The notes under the pieces: model-generated
Seen by the model: the letters and a program-made list of their open reading frames with translations, nothing else
What the model was told of the DNA's origin: nothing
Databases searched by the model: none
Program-made: the position numbers and the translations under genes
Shown here: one piece after another, positions 48,713-61,800 of the stretch
How positions within the stretch are numbered: the first letter of the stretch is position 1
Layout: each line of letters starts with the position of its first letter
Source: Ciborinia camelliae
Lineage: Eukaryota; Ascomycota; Leotiomycetes; Helotiales; Sclerotiniaceae
Direction: 5' to 3'
Length of the DNA stretch: 64,000 nt
Assembly (NCBI GenBank): GCA_025890175.1
Contig: JANPYM010000013.1
Location: forward strand, 1,750,270 to 1,814,269

Positions 48713-49095
48713 CAGCAGAACCTCTATATAAGGATCCTCTATATAAGGATAACCTCTCTATTAGGATTAAATTTTAGGTCCCGTTGAATTTTAGGTGTAG
48801 AAAATGCTAATATCTCTATATCCTTTCTATTAGGATTATCCTTGATATTCCCCGGTCCCAAAATTAAAATCTAGCCTATAATAAACCTCTTCTAAGAATA
48901 TTTTTTTAAGCATAAAATATTTATGAAAATATTTATGAAATTATATTGAATTTATGCCCGATCGGAATTGGTCGGTATATATTTGGGCCAAAATGCTACC
49001 CCACCGGGATTAGCCGGAACCTCTATAAAAGGATACCTCTCTAATCCTTATGTTTTTAGCACTAAAAAAAACATCCTTATATAGAGGTTCTGCTG
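48713..49095. mobile_element. pogo/Fot-type MITE, 383 bp
   Basis: Perfect 23-bp inverted ends are present: CAGCAGAACCTCTATATAAG at 48713 and its reverse complement ending at 49095. A TA dinucleotide flanks each side (48711-48712 and 49096-49097), the target site of Tc1/mariner elements. The CAG-AACCTCTATATAA end is typical of the pogo/Fot group. The inside is AT-rich, has subterminal copies of CTATTAGGATTA and AACCTCT, and cannot code for a transposase, so it is non-autonomous. Confidence 0.92.
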
Positions 49096-52000
49096 TACTC
49101 TCTTCGTTTATTCATTCGTCACCGTATCTTCAGCCTGATTCTTTGCGCCTCATTTCCGCAGCACAAGCCCTACGACCAACACATAATGCCACTATGCTCG
49201 TACAGATTTCTATACGGACGTCACAAATAGTAAGCACTACCCCGTCCATGTGTTCTTCTGCAGTTTTCAAATCCCAGGAATAAGATACAACACAAGGAGT
49301 ATTACAAGAGTGGGTGTTTATTTCTTTCAATCTTTATAATATCAATATACCTACCCTTTGCCTCTTTTGGCCACATCAATTGGATTCGAGCATTTTGGGT
49401 GACGATTCATGAGTGAGTGCAGGGAGGACGTATTTGCATTCAGATGAGCACCCAGATTCTTACAATAAGCATACCCGAGCATTGGGTCACAACTCGGTTT
49501 GAACAATCTACTCATTCTTCAGATTTCAAATCATTCATTCATCTATTTCCTTCCTGATTATGAATAAACCACACGAGCCATATTTTCGATACTAAATCTG
49601 ACAGTATGGGGAAATTAAAGGCAGTACAAGCCAACATCAAGTAGGTAACAAAAACTCTATAGAGATTAAGCAGCATATTTCTACAGGTATTCCTTCCTGC
49701 TATACCTTGAACGTACGTGCATATGTTGGTAAGAAATCTCATCATCTGACTATGAAGACATGTAGGTAAGGCTTTGATAAAGTTCCTGCCTATCATCTGT
49801 TTTCATTCTCGGTAATTTGCTTTTCTGTTCTATACTACTGAAGATGCAAGATATCGCATTTGGTAGGTAGCAGAGGCCATGCGAAGCATCCTGGGCCCTG
49901 GCTGGCGTTGCATCGATATCTACAGCATATATCTCCATGACGGACGGGAATTAATTACGGGAGGGAAGAGGCGAGCGAGTGGGCTGGAATCTTTTTGGGG
50001 GTGGACACGGGTGAGTCCTAATAAATCCGGATGAGAACAATGATAATGGGACCTCGATGTCACCGTAGTTCAAGGAAATCTATCGATTATTCTTTCAAAT
50101 AAGCAAGGTAGGCGAAGAATATACAGATCATAATCTTATCCCAACGACCACGATCTATATCTTACATCCCCGGCCATATTGGATAACCCAATCTAGTAGG
50201 TAAATATCACAATGCAATTCATTCGGACAGAAGCCTTGGAATCAAAATACGATGGCATCACACCCATCTCATTAAAAACGGTCTCGGGCAACGAGCCGAT
50301 CGGCAGGGTACCCCAAATATGACATCTCGCATTTGTTCAATCCGTTAACCTACCTCAAACCGGAAAAGAGTGGAGCGGAAAAATAACACAATTCTGGTCA
50401 TAGTCATAGTCATAGTCATGGTCATGGTCATGGTCATGGGGTTGAAATACCAACGGTCGGTCGGGTTGGTTGGGTGGGCAGGGTTCCTCGGATGTTATTG
50501 CCACGCTGCGGCGATGAAGGGATTTTTGTGTGCCGTGTATATGCATTGTGTTCCTCGGCTATATAGTAGAAGAATGGATCTAGAAGGAGGGTTGTTGAAG
50601 AGTTGAGGTGGGCTGAGATGTGATCCAAACAAGCAAGGGACAACGTAAAGGAATTAGACATTTTGTCTGTTATATACATAATTTAATGTTTTTTTATTCG
50701 ACTTCCTTTCATTTGATTTGATTAAATTATATGAAGATCGAACTTGATTGACGATGTCAGTGGGGAAGGTAAATATAAGATAACTGACGAGGGAGAGTAA
50801 CCTCCACAAGGGTATATGAAATCGTTTCGTTGCTTACGGTGAGTAATGATAAAGCTTACTCCAGGAAATAGATCTTGAACTTGGACTTACTGCTGATACC
50901 TGGAGGCTGATGCGGTTATAAAAAATGATAGATTTTTTACTATATGTTGGGTCTGATTGAGATGGGTGGGCGAAGTCGCTCATGTGTTCAATTCCATTCG
51001 TTGTATCGCATTCTTGTATTGGAGCTTTTCCGGCTTATGTTCATATACGAAGGTTCGCCCCGTTACCAAGACTATCAACTCTGGTTGCTACTAGTTTATT
51101 TTTCAAGTTCACCCAGAGATTCGTTCAATTGACATTCATCGAGTTGTTTGATTCATTATGAAGCTTAGAGCTTATCCAGTAACTTCACTACATTCACATC
51201 ATGTACACGCACCCCTACTTTGGGAACCCAATATGGATCAAGTGATTGCTGCGCAAATTCTGCGGGAGATAAGATACTGTATGTGTGGGTGGATATCTCG
51301 TAGGCGCTGTGCAGTTTAATCAAAATGTTGGTTGACTAGTTGATACTGTACAAACAATCAGTATTCTTCAAACTTGAATAAGATGATCTGCATCTTCGAT
51401 TGACTACTCCTGCACCGCACAGCACACAGCACCTTTCTTCCAACTGTTTGTTTAGCTTCCACTAAAATAATGGAAAATATTGAACAATTTAATTCTTTAC
51501 TTCACTTCGCTTTTGCGTCTGCCTTTGATACATATTCCTCGGAACTTCACTATTGCACAAGCTACGCAACTGGGCTACTAACTTCATGGCCTTTTCCCTT
51601 TGTAGATAGATTTGAACGAGGGTATCTATACCGGGAGAGGAACATACCGGTACTTTACTCGTGAGAGGAAGATGTGTTGGAATCCAAGCACCGGTATACA
51701 CAACCTAAGTTTCTTTGTCGGGTTACCATACCTGTTCTTTCTCATTTCATGCCTTAGACAAGAATATCAGATGCCTGAAATTGCTACTGCATTGAATTAA
51801 GAGTGACTCAATAGTTCTGTGGTTTCAAGTTAAGATGTCATTTATATCCACATCCACTCGAGGTAGAAACCGTAGAGATAGGTAGCGCTTGACTTGCAGT
51901 ACACGTAATATTATTTTATTCTTTAGCGTGCTTTGACTATTGTAGTGTCTGGATATATTGTTTGATGCTTACAATATTAATTAAAATACTATTTAATTAT

Positions 52001-55000
52001 CTGAATTTATTTTATTTCATTTTCCATGTCAAGCTTGAATATAAGGTTTCAACCATCATTCAAGTTTCTGCAACTCCCGAGGTCTAGTGAAACTTCATCA
52101 AAGACGCTTAGTTAAATATCCCCTCGGACCTTCCTTTGGCATTGGGTCGGTCGTCGAGAAGTTGACCAATAAGCACACATGCAGTTGAAAGTCCGGGACG
52201 CTCGGAGATAGTGTATTATCTACTTTCTATCAAATTACGCTGCCTGCCTTGACCTAAGGAAAGTCAAATTGTTCATCTTTTCTTCGTAGTCTCTTCTTTT
52301 CGCGGAAGAGACCGCGGCCCGGGAGCGTCTTTTTTTTAAATAAAAAAAAGAATACTCGTTCCTTTTGCCCATTGAATTGCTTTACACTGATAGGCATTTG
52401 TGACAATAAAGTGGATTCGTATTGATGTATCAAATTCCCTGTTGATCCGAGTGACTTAGATCAACCGACGACGATGTAATTGATGAACTTAAATAGTGCT
52501 AAAAGAGACCTCCGATCAAGTGGTAATGATCCAATGACCCATGGCTTGAAGGGGTAGATGGGCCCTAGTGTTGGTACCTGTTTGCTTTGTGTGGGGATAT
52601 CTGCCAACTTCAAAGTGTTCCCCATCTAACATAGCCTTGGCATATGACATTCTCACCTCCATTTGAGAATAAACTATTGATTGGGGATTCAAACAAGGTT
52701 TTGGTAAAGATTGGATTATCAAAGATAGTATAGATACACTATGAGAGTGGGTTGTTACGGGAGTTCTTGCGCAGTCTGGTGGATTGTCTCCTCTGCCTAA
52801 TCAATTTCCGGCATCGTCAAGTTGAATTAAGCTATGATCGGAATGATACGGTAACAGCATGCCCTGCGATCACCGGAGTGTCGTGTGGATGCGCACTAGA
52901 ATGGGAAGGGACGATTGAAGATACTATTATTTCCGGGCACATCATCATAGCTTCTCAACGTAATGGATTGGAAATTCACGCTCCACCATAGAAAGATTAT
53001 GGCAGTGAAGCGTATCGACGATCTTTGTTCAATGCTCATACCTATAGATCTACAACAAGATGATAGACTCTTATAATCCTGGCAAAGCTAGGGCGAATTA
53101 TAGATCTATGATTGAGAAAAGTTCACACTTAGCTAATGGGTGAAGTGACTCTGACGAAGTTCTATGACCGTGGTCTGGTCAAAGTCTATTCCGGGTCCAG
53201 GGAAACGTAGAGACTATGAATGAGTCAACGATGGTGGAAGCCTCGAACTCTTCGAATGGGAAGAATACGCCATAATATTGAGGTGTGCAAGAAGAATTGA
53301 AGGATAATGAGTAGTATTTGTACTGATTGGTTGAAGAGGAAATGCAAAGTGATAAATTTCAAGTCCAAGTCCTTACCACACGCCCAAGGAATCCATAAAA
53401 TTCAAATGAGATTTGGGAGATGTTTGTTGACCAAAAAGTGAAATGAAGCGTGCCATGATATGTGTTGCAATAATCATGCGACCTGCCATCTCTGCCCTTA
53501 GTCTTCTCGAAAGTCGTATCCATACCGATGGGTTACTTGCTATAAACAGGCAGCTCAGCAGCAACTATTAGATCTACAAAGCACATTCGTTGGCGACATG
53601 GGGGCCTGCAACCACCTGGACACCCTTACATTGTATTTGTAATTAAAGCTTTGGTGGCCCTTTACTCTATTGATTGGGCTTCGATAGCCTGCGTTCTTTA
53701 TAACATGATCCATATTTGAATAGATGGGTAAATACTCTGTCTTGCATAGGGACCACAGCAATGATATTGTAGTTGCCTGTCGCTGATCATCACCATCTCA
53801 CCAACCCAGGCTCATTGTTAAAATCTGTGCTATAGATGTAAATAAAGTCTACGTAGATAATCAAATACTAACCCCAAAAGCTGTCCAACTTGAAAATGTT
53901 CGAATACAAACCCCTTATTCTTGCTCAATCCCATCTCGCAGGTTCAAGTTAAGCCACTCTTCATTTCCATTATACTCATTCTCATCATTATCCATACAGA
54001 CATACAAATTCAGCATTCGTTTATTGTACATCATCCACTCCTGCTTACATGTAAGACTTGCCCTTAAGTATGTGCCAGTAACACTTTACGGATCCCAATG
54101 TGTAGGTTTATTTTGGGCAGCACCTTGGTATCCTTCATACTGACATGCTTGTACGCTCTCTGTTATACCATACCACCCCAAGACTTTGTATTCCACTGTG
54201 TCCAGATCCTACTGCCATGAAAATCCCATTCTGCCAAGTCATACGTCAAATAAATCATACTGGTTTCAATCCACTCCCAATCCCCTACCGCCAATCCATC
54301 ATCTATGAATGGCCCCTAGAGTTGTCGGCGTATATAGTTTCGACGAACGAATACATTACATCCGACATAAGGAAATCCGTGTTCTTCTTCTCAATGGTTT
54401 GTGCCTCGCATAACATGCAGTTTGACTGTCATTTTTTCCTCCTCAGGTAGTAAGGAATTCAATGGAAGCGATGGCACATCCCCTTTACTCTCAATTTGAA
54501 TCTTTCATGCGTGCGTAGATGGATATGGGTCTGCGGAAGGAAATATTGTCGTTGGGGGAGTCGGATCCAAACAATCTCTTTTAAACTTGAATATGAAGGG
54601 CAAAGTCAGGGTCATCAGAGCTATTTCGAAAGTAATGCACGGCTGGTTTTGGTGAAAGAAATGCACAATATTTCTAGGTATAATAGAAACGTTAGAATTT
54701 TCCCATCAAAATAAGTCACCAAAGAGTCAGAATTCCCCTGGTTAAGGACACTTGAAAGTAAATGTTCCAACGGCTGCAGATATAGTTGCATAACTGGCGT
54801 TAGACTTTTAATCAATCTCCCAAAATCTTGCAATCAATTGAATTTGAGAGTTGTTCAAGGCCTTTGAAACGACGCATATAAAGATATCTGGAAGAATTCT
54901 CCGGGGAAGGTCTTGTACAGATTTTGATGTTATAGAAAGAGAATATGAAGCCAATAATTATTAATCGGAGGAGAAAATAGTAAGCAAGTTTTGGTTCCAC

Positions 55001-55887
55001 GAAGTAATGATACTGTATTAATAAGTGTTGATGAATGAAGTTCGTGAATGTGATTGATTCATCGACAAAGGACTTGTCCGGGCCCCATCATTAATGATCA
55101 GAAGTCAGTGTCGAGGGTCGACAACAAGCTTCATTCCCACCAATTTAAGATTTGAATCATAAATCTGGAAAAAAGGAAAGTCCTTTAGGAGTTTCTGGGA
55201 TAGAATGAAGTGCTCCTTCCCCTAGCCGTAGTCTGAATCATCAAGTTTGATATCGAACTTTGATATTGAAATATTAAATCTCAAAATTGGACCCTTGTAA
55301 AACATATCTCAACTCGTCCGTAGAAACGCCACATTATCTCTGACTTGCGGAGTGATGTGAGTGTGATAACAACCTCGCCTCTCCCACCCCTCCAGTAATC
55401 GAACTGTTGAGGGCATTCAAGTATGCCGGGTGAACTGACTTTGTACCACATGAAGAATTGACATGTTGAAGATTTCATGCAGCTAGCAAAGGTTGAGTGT
55501 TCAGACAACATGGAAGTGGAAAATAAGGTACACATGCTCAACTACAAACCAGAAAATTAAGACTGGACGTCAAATTAGGAATTGAATAATAAAGTCTAGA
55601 TGCTCAAGTCAAGATTGGATTTGAAAAGTAAGATCTGGATTTGTGAATAAGAGATAATGGACTACAAGAAAGCTTTCAAGTGGAAAGATGCCACTTGACC
55701 AAGGGGTAATGAGTCGCAGGTCAGTGAAACATATGTGACATCACTGCCAGGTTAGAAAGCAGACTGAAGCTTGCCTCGCGGTCAATTCTCCTCCTCTTAT
55801 TTGCATACAGCAGAGAGAATATCGACGGCAATAACAAAGCTTTTGTTCCATCATTGATACCAGCATTCTCAATATATCCCCTTGCCT
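49096..55887. other. 6.8-kb gene-free region
   Basis: I see only short, featureless open frames. It contains a hexanucleotide ATAGTC/ATGGTC run (50396-50439), a T8-AAAT-A8 hairpin (about 52329-52351) and several GTAGGTA motifs (49640, 49755, 49862, 50197). No gene or element is supported. Confidence 0.45.
50396..50439. repeat. Hexanucleotide microsatellite
   Basis: About seven units of CATAGT changing to CATGGT. It lies in otherwise featureless intergenic DNA. Confidence 0.9.
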
Positions 55888-58800
55888 CTACTTACTCCTC
55901 TGAAACAATTTCAAGATCTCCTGATTCCCCATCGCAGCTGCAATATCCAACGCCGTTCTTCCCTTCTCATCTTCGTCCAAAACCTCACACCCATATTCCT
56001 TAACCAAAACCCCAAACAATCTGGCATTGGGATCTCCTTCTTTAATCACTTTGTGCCAGAGGTAAGGGGATGACCTATCAATTCTCCTCTTCGCAACAAT
56101 ATGTAAGGCTCCTTCTCCTTCATGATTCGTGACCTTGAGATCTGCGCCATGCTCTTTGAACCATGGGAGATTCGACTGATATCCTCCAGCTGCTAGATAT
56201 GCTAATAATGGCGTCATGCCCACATCATTCCGCGCGTTGATATCACCACCCAAGTCGAGATATTGATTCATAAGTGGAATAGAATCCGTCGACACGGAGT
56301 TAGGGCGACCAAGACTGTGTGACAGCTAGTGCAACGCGGTATCAGACTTCGGACCGGGGTCCAGAAGATCAGTACCCTCTTCTTCTAAGAATAAATTAAT
56401 AATCTTATTACAAGGACTAGAGCAAGGAGAAAGCTCTAGAGCGCGATGAAGTGGCGAATAGCCCGCAAAATCTGTTTGGGTGACGAGTGAGCGAATGCAG
56501 GGGATGGAGAAGATTAGGAATGCTGTTTCGTCGGTCCATCTGGAGAGGAGGTAGAAAATTATGTGGCGGCCTTCATTATCGACTGCTAGATAATCAAGCG
56601 AGGGGCCATGGATAGACGAGTTAAGAAGGTGAATGAATGGGGGTGTGTATTCTGATTTTTGAGTATCGCGGTCCTCGTTTGCAATGTAGCCGTGTTCTTC
56701 TTCCATCGTAGTCGGATTTGTGATGGCAGCTAACAGGACAGTCCGACCGGATTGATCTCTGCTATTCGCATCGATTGCTGATATTTCAATAAAGGGAAGA
56801 AGGGTTGCGGAAGTAGCGTTTGCGAAAATGTAGTGTAGGATAGTTTCCTTGTCATCAATGGGTAAATCAATCCTTGCTCCATAATCAAGTAAGAGTTGCA
56901 CCATATCCACCGCGCCAGATATGGATTCAAAATTTGCCCTAGAACCATTTGGTAGCGAGGCCACCAAAATTGGGAATTTATTGAATACATTTAGGCGCTG
57001 ATTTCTGGCTTGGCAGCTGGAACTCGTCGAATTATCCGGAATATTGGGATCCGCTCTATTTTCAAGGTAAAGTTGAACTGCTTTCACGCTTCCGGTTTCG
57101 ATGGCTGATAATATACCTTTGGTTCCCGCATTGACATTCCCACCGTATTTGAGTAAGATTCTGATGATTTCTTCGTCAGAACCAGCTTTATTGAGAGCTG
57201 TGAGGCCATCTGGATTGATCTTATTGGAATTGGCTCCTAATTCGAGGAGAGCCTCGCAGCATTGAGATCTGAAGAATTTCCTGTTTAATCCAGTACGACT
57301 TTTGTTGAAAGTGCTCGCAACTTCTAGGGAGTATGACCACTCTCATCCAAGATATCGACTTCGGCACCTGAAATAAGATTAGTACTTCGTGTGTCTAGTT
57401 CTCATTCTAGTTCAAGCTGATGATAATGAAGATAAACATTGGGATACAATGCCCATCGCACCAAAAGACATGAAACTTATCATTGATGAGTTGGAACATC
57501 GAAATATAGCATCGAATATATATAAGAAGCCAAGACGTACCATTTTCGACCAAGTATCTGAGAGCCTCCACCTGCCACCAAAAGTCCCCCTCTGCCAAAA
57601 TATGAGGCGCAGTAGGTCCCTGTATGACATTTCCAGTTTCCCTAAAATTATTTTTCTCCTTGATCATATGGTGACATTGACATGTCATTCTTCAACTAAA
57701 ACTTTGACCATATCCATATTCCAAATCGGCCGCTGACATGCCACTTGTAAAATTGGCCGAATGTTATCCCATCCACAACCGGGGGTATCTGCAATGGGAC
57801 CGATAAATTCTGTGTTATCGAAGAGTTTTGCCTGGAAATTATCAGCGCTCGAAAATTTCCATCCTATGTATCCTCATTTTGAAGGGGAGTAGAGATGATT
57901 AGATTCAAAATTAAGAGTAGAAGATGGAAGTAAAGATATGAATCGGGAAAGGTAAGTAAAGATGATAATATCAAAAAACAGGATTTGTTAAACAAGAAAA
58001 CAATACAGGTGTATGGTATTTAATGATGAAGGCTGCTTCTTATGTCATCCAGATTGGTATGGTAAATAAAGTATTCAACATCGAAGAATCCCAAATTTAT
58101 CCCATGAGAGGGAAAATAAGAGATTAAAAGGTCTGGAAAGATGTAACAATGAAACAGAAAAAGAAGGCTCCTATGTCGGAAGGGATCAATAGATTAAATG
58201 ATAAGGACAAGTAAAGAAAGGACTTTTCATACGCTGAAAACTATTTCGCTCATAATTTCGGTCAGCCCGTATTGCGCAAGTTTCATAATTGCAGGTTCCC
58301 GAGAGGAGACTTGCAGTCTTTCGGGTTTAGTAAAATCGACTCCTCTTGCAATCATGTGTCTCATTGTGGTTCCGTCCAATTCGGGAATCTTTTGCTTCAG
58401 ATCATTGATGGCTTTGTTGGTGCATTCATCCAAGGCCCGCGGAAGATTAACTATAGATTGCATGAGTTGGATCTCGTCAAAACTTTTGTTTTTTACCTGA
58501 TCTTCTCCTTTTATGAAATGTACCAGTTCCACGCAGTTCGCATGGAGTGCTGGATAGAATGCTTCTTTAGAATTGGCCCCGCCCTTTATTAACATTTGTG
58601 CAATGACGCCGATACGGCACGTTTTATATTGTAGGTAGTCGGTATACCTGTAATCGGGAGGAGGAGATGGAGGGACTCTGAAATCTGAAAGGATCTCGCA
58701 TGTTGAGCTCGGTAGATTCTCCCTTCTCAGGTCTACCCGATATGCAGGCTTAGTGAAGAGGTGTTAATCCCTTCGAGTCTTGGGCATTAAGATTAATCGT

Positions 58801-61800
58801 AGAAGCGGTCTCCTGAGCCTGATTGAGCAACATTGAGATAATACCGCATTGGCGTCCACGAGCAGCGCAATGAAGAGGAGTGCGTTGATTAAAAGCTTTA
58901 GCATTTAAATCCGCACCAGCTTTCATTAAAACAAAAGACGATAATTCCGAGGTGGAGCAAGCATAATGAAGAGGCGTGTAACCCTCCATATCCTTCGAAT
59001 TGACATCAAACTCTGTACATAGCCGACGAATGACAGATATAAAAGTGTCCCTATCAGCTTCAGCAGTCTTATCTATACAGAAAGTATGGACTGGACCCAT
59101 GATATGTGCAGCAGTCTGTTGTCGATGATTTTTTGCACTGGCTGAGACGCCATTTTGAACCAAGTACTCAACCAGAGCGATATCTTCTGGATCTCCATAG
59201 AAAAGCGCCGCAGATTCATGTAACAGAGTGTTGTTGTTCATATTATCCGTCCAATTCAGGTCTGCTCCATGGATTAGAAATATTTTGAGAATCTCATGAG
59301 CATATTCAGAGTGACAGGCTAGATGCAGTGCTGTTTTTCCCTGCGGGAATGTTCTAGCAAAGATAGATGACTTTTTAGGATGCTTCAAAAGGATTTAGAT
59401 AATTTCCAGATCCGGCGGATCTTGCACAACAGCCCTGAGCAAGACTGACATTCCTTCGCGGTCGCATAACTCTAGATCTATACTGGCATCAATTATCAAG
59501 TTCAGCCACTCCAAATTACCATGGAAGTTGTGTAAACATGTCTCGCCTAGATTTTTTTGGATATAGAGATTAGGCTGGTATTTCAGAAGGGCAAGAATCA
59601 GGCGGTTTACTGAGAGGTGATGTGACCTGAGAGCATGATGTAGTGGAGTGTCACCATTGGTGCCTCTAGCGTTGATATCGGCACCATGACTAATGAACAA
59701 TTCAACATGATCGTCGGGTTTATATATATTATCTACTGTACTGAATAAATATCAGCTTCGAGGTCCAATGAATTCAACCAAAATAACAAAGCTCACCTGA
59801 TCACTTCATATAAACAACAGTGGACGGAAGATATACTTCAATCGGACTTTATCATAGGAAAAACTACAAATTTGGAACTCAGGAAACCGAATGACAAATC
59901 TTGGATGAATACGATGAGTCGAGAAGTTCATAGTGTTTAGCTTAAGTGTGTACAATGAGGTGGGGAAATCAAAAGATAAAGCATATATTTGACTAAAAGC
60001 CAGCAAAATAAGGAAAAATTCAGTTTGTTGACGTACCAATGTAAAGGGGTTAGCCCATCCGAAGTTCGAACTTGATTAGGATGTGCCCCGAAGGATAAAA
60101 GTCGGTTGGCAAGGTCAGTTGAGGATAGGTTTTCGCAAGCTCGGTGAAGTAACGTGTCACCACTGGAGCTCATGGCGCACTAGGATATGATGTTGTTAGA
60201 GTTGTCTAGAATTGAACTTTCGCGGAGATTCAAGTAAGATTAAGATGGGCCGGGAACAAGAGAGGATATAGAAGATGAAACGCGAGATTTGATGAGGTAT
60301 TAATAACTTCAAAGAGATGACTGAACTTACGGGATCAGCACCAGCCGAGAGCAAAAGCTCTATGGCGGTCTGATCAAATTCACCACTACTAGATGACAAT
60401 GTAAGCAGGAGTAGAGTATCACCGTTAGCATCACGAGCTTCTAGATCAGCTCCTGCTGCCAAGAGCATATTCAATATCTCCTTTGCAGCAGCTTTTTTCT
60501 TCTTTAGAGGTGTTACCATAGCCAGAGTGTGAAGTGGGGTTCCAGCTGGCAAAATTTTGGATCCAGTACCATACCTAAGAAGACGGGCGCTGTAATCAGC
60601 TGGGCTCAGGTCGTCCGCAGATGCACTTCTCATATTTGCAATTGCCCCTTTCTCGAGTAGTATCTGAACAGACTTTGGTTTCAGGGAGTTTGTCGCTTGA
60701 ATGAGCGCAGTTGTTCCTTCGACACGCGCTTTTGCGTTTGGAGAAACGTTCGTCTTATCCAAAAGAGTAGAAAGTAAAACATGATGTCCTAGACGAGTTG
60801 ATAGTATGAGAGCCATTTCGAGCTCGCCTATCTCGCAGCATGGAATCATCTCTATTAACGTCCCAACATGCATCAATGGATGATGGTCACCATTTGATAG
60901 TCCAGTTTTAGGGGTGAGAGAGGAAACACCTATGAAAGGTCAGTCACTAATAAAAAGAATTAATAAATTAGAAAGAAAACTAACATACCAGCACCAAGTA
61001 ACAGTTTAACAATTCCTGCGTGGTTTTTTGTGCCTGTAATATGAAGAGGCTTTGTCCCATCAACTCCGTCAACATTTGGTTCGGCACCAATATCTAGTAA
61101 TCTTTTTACAATTTCAGTATGTCCTCCTAGGATTACATGCCCAAAATAAAGGAGTGTTTTTTGTGCTGTCTAGTTTCTCAACGTCGGCCCCGTTCTCGAG
61201 TAATCTTTGTGTCCAACAGTTTAAGCCGAAACCTGCTGCAATATGAAGAGGGGTTGCCTTTTCTGAAGCTAGGGTTGAATTACTTTGCCGCAGACGATGA
61301 TTGATATCGGTCGCACCTCCATCAACTCCGATCCATTTGGACCAAGCTTTAAATGCCTGGTTATGAGATTTGCAGAATTCTTCCAAAGTTTCGTAAAAAT
61401 CTAGATCTTCACAATCGTATCTTTTTGCATGATAAGTCCATTTCATTGCAGCATACTCCAAAAGCGGATATTGTACGAAGGATTGGAGGAAGTCAAATTC
61501 TTGTCGATTGGAAGGGCCTCCGATAGCTCTTGAAGCTTTACTTCCACCATCCTCTGTATCATCTGTAATGGGGTATGTATCGAATGCACCTCCCTGAAGC
61601 TGACTGGGACAAATAAGCACAATTTCGCGATGCGCTTCTTTTGGGTCGATGGCAGAAAATTGAGGCAAAGACGACGTGGCACGGGCAGTCCGGCCAACAT
61701 CCAAAAGAAACTCTGTGAATGAATGGTGCAGAATCTGTACAACTCCATCCTCCATGATTTCTAAAAGTGGACCACAGCCAGACCTGACAATATCTTTGCT

